A DNA stretch of 5,417 nucleotides, taken from NCBI GenBank assembly GCA_903953145.1, contig CAJBIL010000028.1, positions 1-5,417 on the forward strand, written 5' to 3'. Shown here piece after piece: positions 5,246-5,417 of the stretch. Origin of the DNA: an uncultured beta proteobacterium (GTDB taxonomy: Bacteria; Pseudomonadota; Gammaproteobacteria; Burkholderiales; Rhodocyclaceae). Made by a program: the position numbers and the translations under genes. The notes beneath the pieces are model-generated. The model made no database searches, was not told where the DNA came from, and saw nothing but the letters and a program-made list of their open reading frames with translations. Numbering within the stretch: the first letter of the stretch is position 1; each line of letters begins with the position of its first letter.

Positions 5246-5417
5246 CTGGAAAATCACGGACGATTTATGGTCAGCTGGCCTGCAACCCGCACCCACTGGC
5301 GTTCTACATCAGCACCTTGCCGGAGAGGCAGTAAATACGCGGTTCTTCATCGGGTTGTGTCGATAGAGTGCCTATCCATGCGCCTTCCAGCCCGACTCAT
5401 CTTCAGATGCCAATTTC

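Noticed and set aside
5267..5417. Plus-strand ATG at 5267 with a frame open to the right edge
   Set aside because: 50 codons rich in Arg, Ser and Cys, no ribosome binding site, and not protein-like; probably chance.

Overview
The window looks like chromosomal DNA of a betaproteobacterium. The Rhodocyclales (the Dechloromonas/Zoogloea/Thauera group) are my best guess, from the class I PHA synthase, the leucine-catabolism genes and a YajD-type HNH protein in moderately GC-rich DNA. The genus is inference only. No rRNA, tRNA, CRISPR array, insertion sequence or phage gene is visible.

Left part, minus strand, read from about 1614 down to 1. A LiuC-type enoyl-CoA hydratase (probable 3-methylglutaconyl-CoA hydratase) is followed, after a 104-bp gap, by a toxin-antitoxin pair: an AbrB/MazE-like antitoxin and a Doc (death-on-curing) Fic-fold toxin. 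The first 28 codons of 3-hydroxy-3-methylglutaryl-CoA lyase then run off the window edge. Antitoxin to toxin and toxin to lyase are both joined by 4-bp ATGA stop/start overlaps. LiuC and HMG-CoA lyase catalyse consecutive late steps of leucine breakdown (methylglutaconyl-CoA to HMG-CoA to acetyl-CoA plus acetoacetate), so the TA module sits inside a metabolic operon and is physically coupled to its last gene. This is the most unusual feature of the window.

Middle and right, plus strand. A divergent intergenic region (1615-1748) separates liuC from a two-gene unit. The first gene is a metallo-beta-lactamase-fold hydrolase with a C-terminal winged-helix-like region. Eighteen bases later comes a full-length class I poly(3-hydroxyalkanoate) synthase (phaC) with its Cys-Asp-His triad. 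Acetyl-CoA and acetoacetate from leucine catabolism are plausible PHB precursors, so the two divergent units may be metabolically linked; this is inference.

Downstream of phaC are a nested inverted repeat (REP-like) and a strong hairpin with a GCAA tetraloop that probably terminates phaC. Then comes a YajD-family HNH nuclease gene, set off as its own unit. The last 172 bases hold no intact gene, only a short protein-like reading frame on the minus strand bounded by stops.
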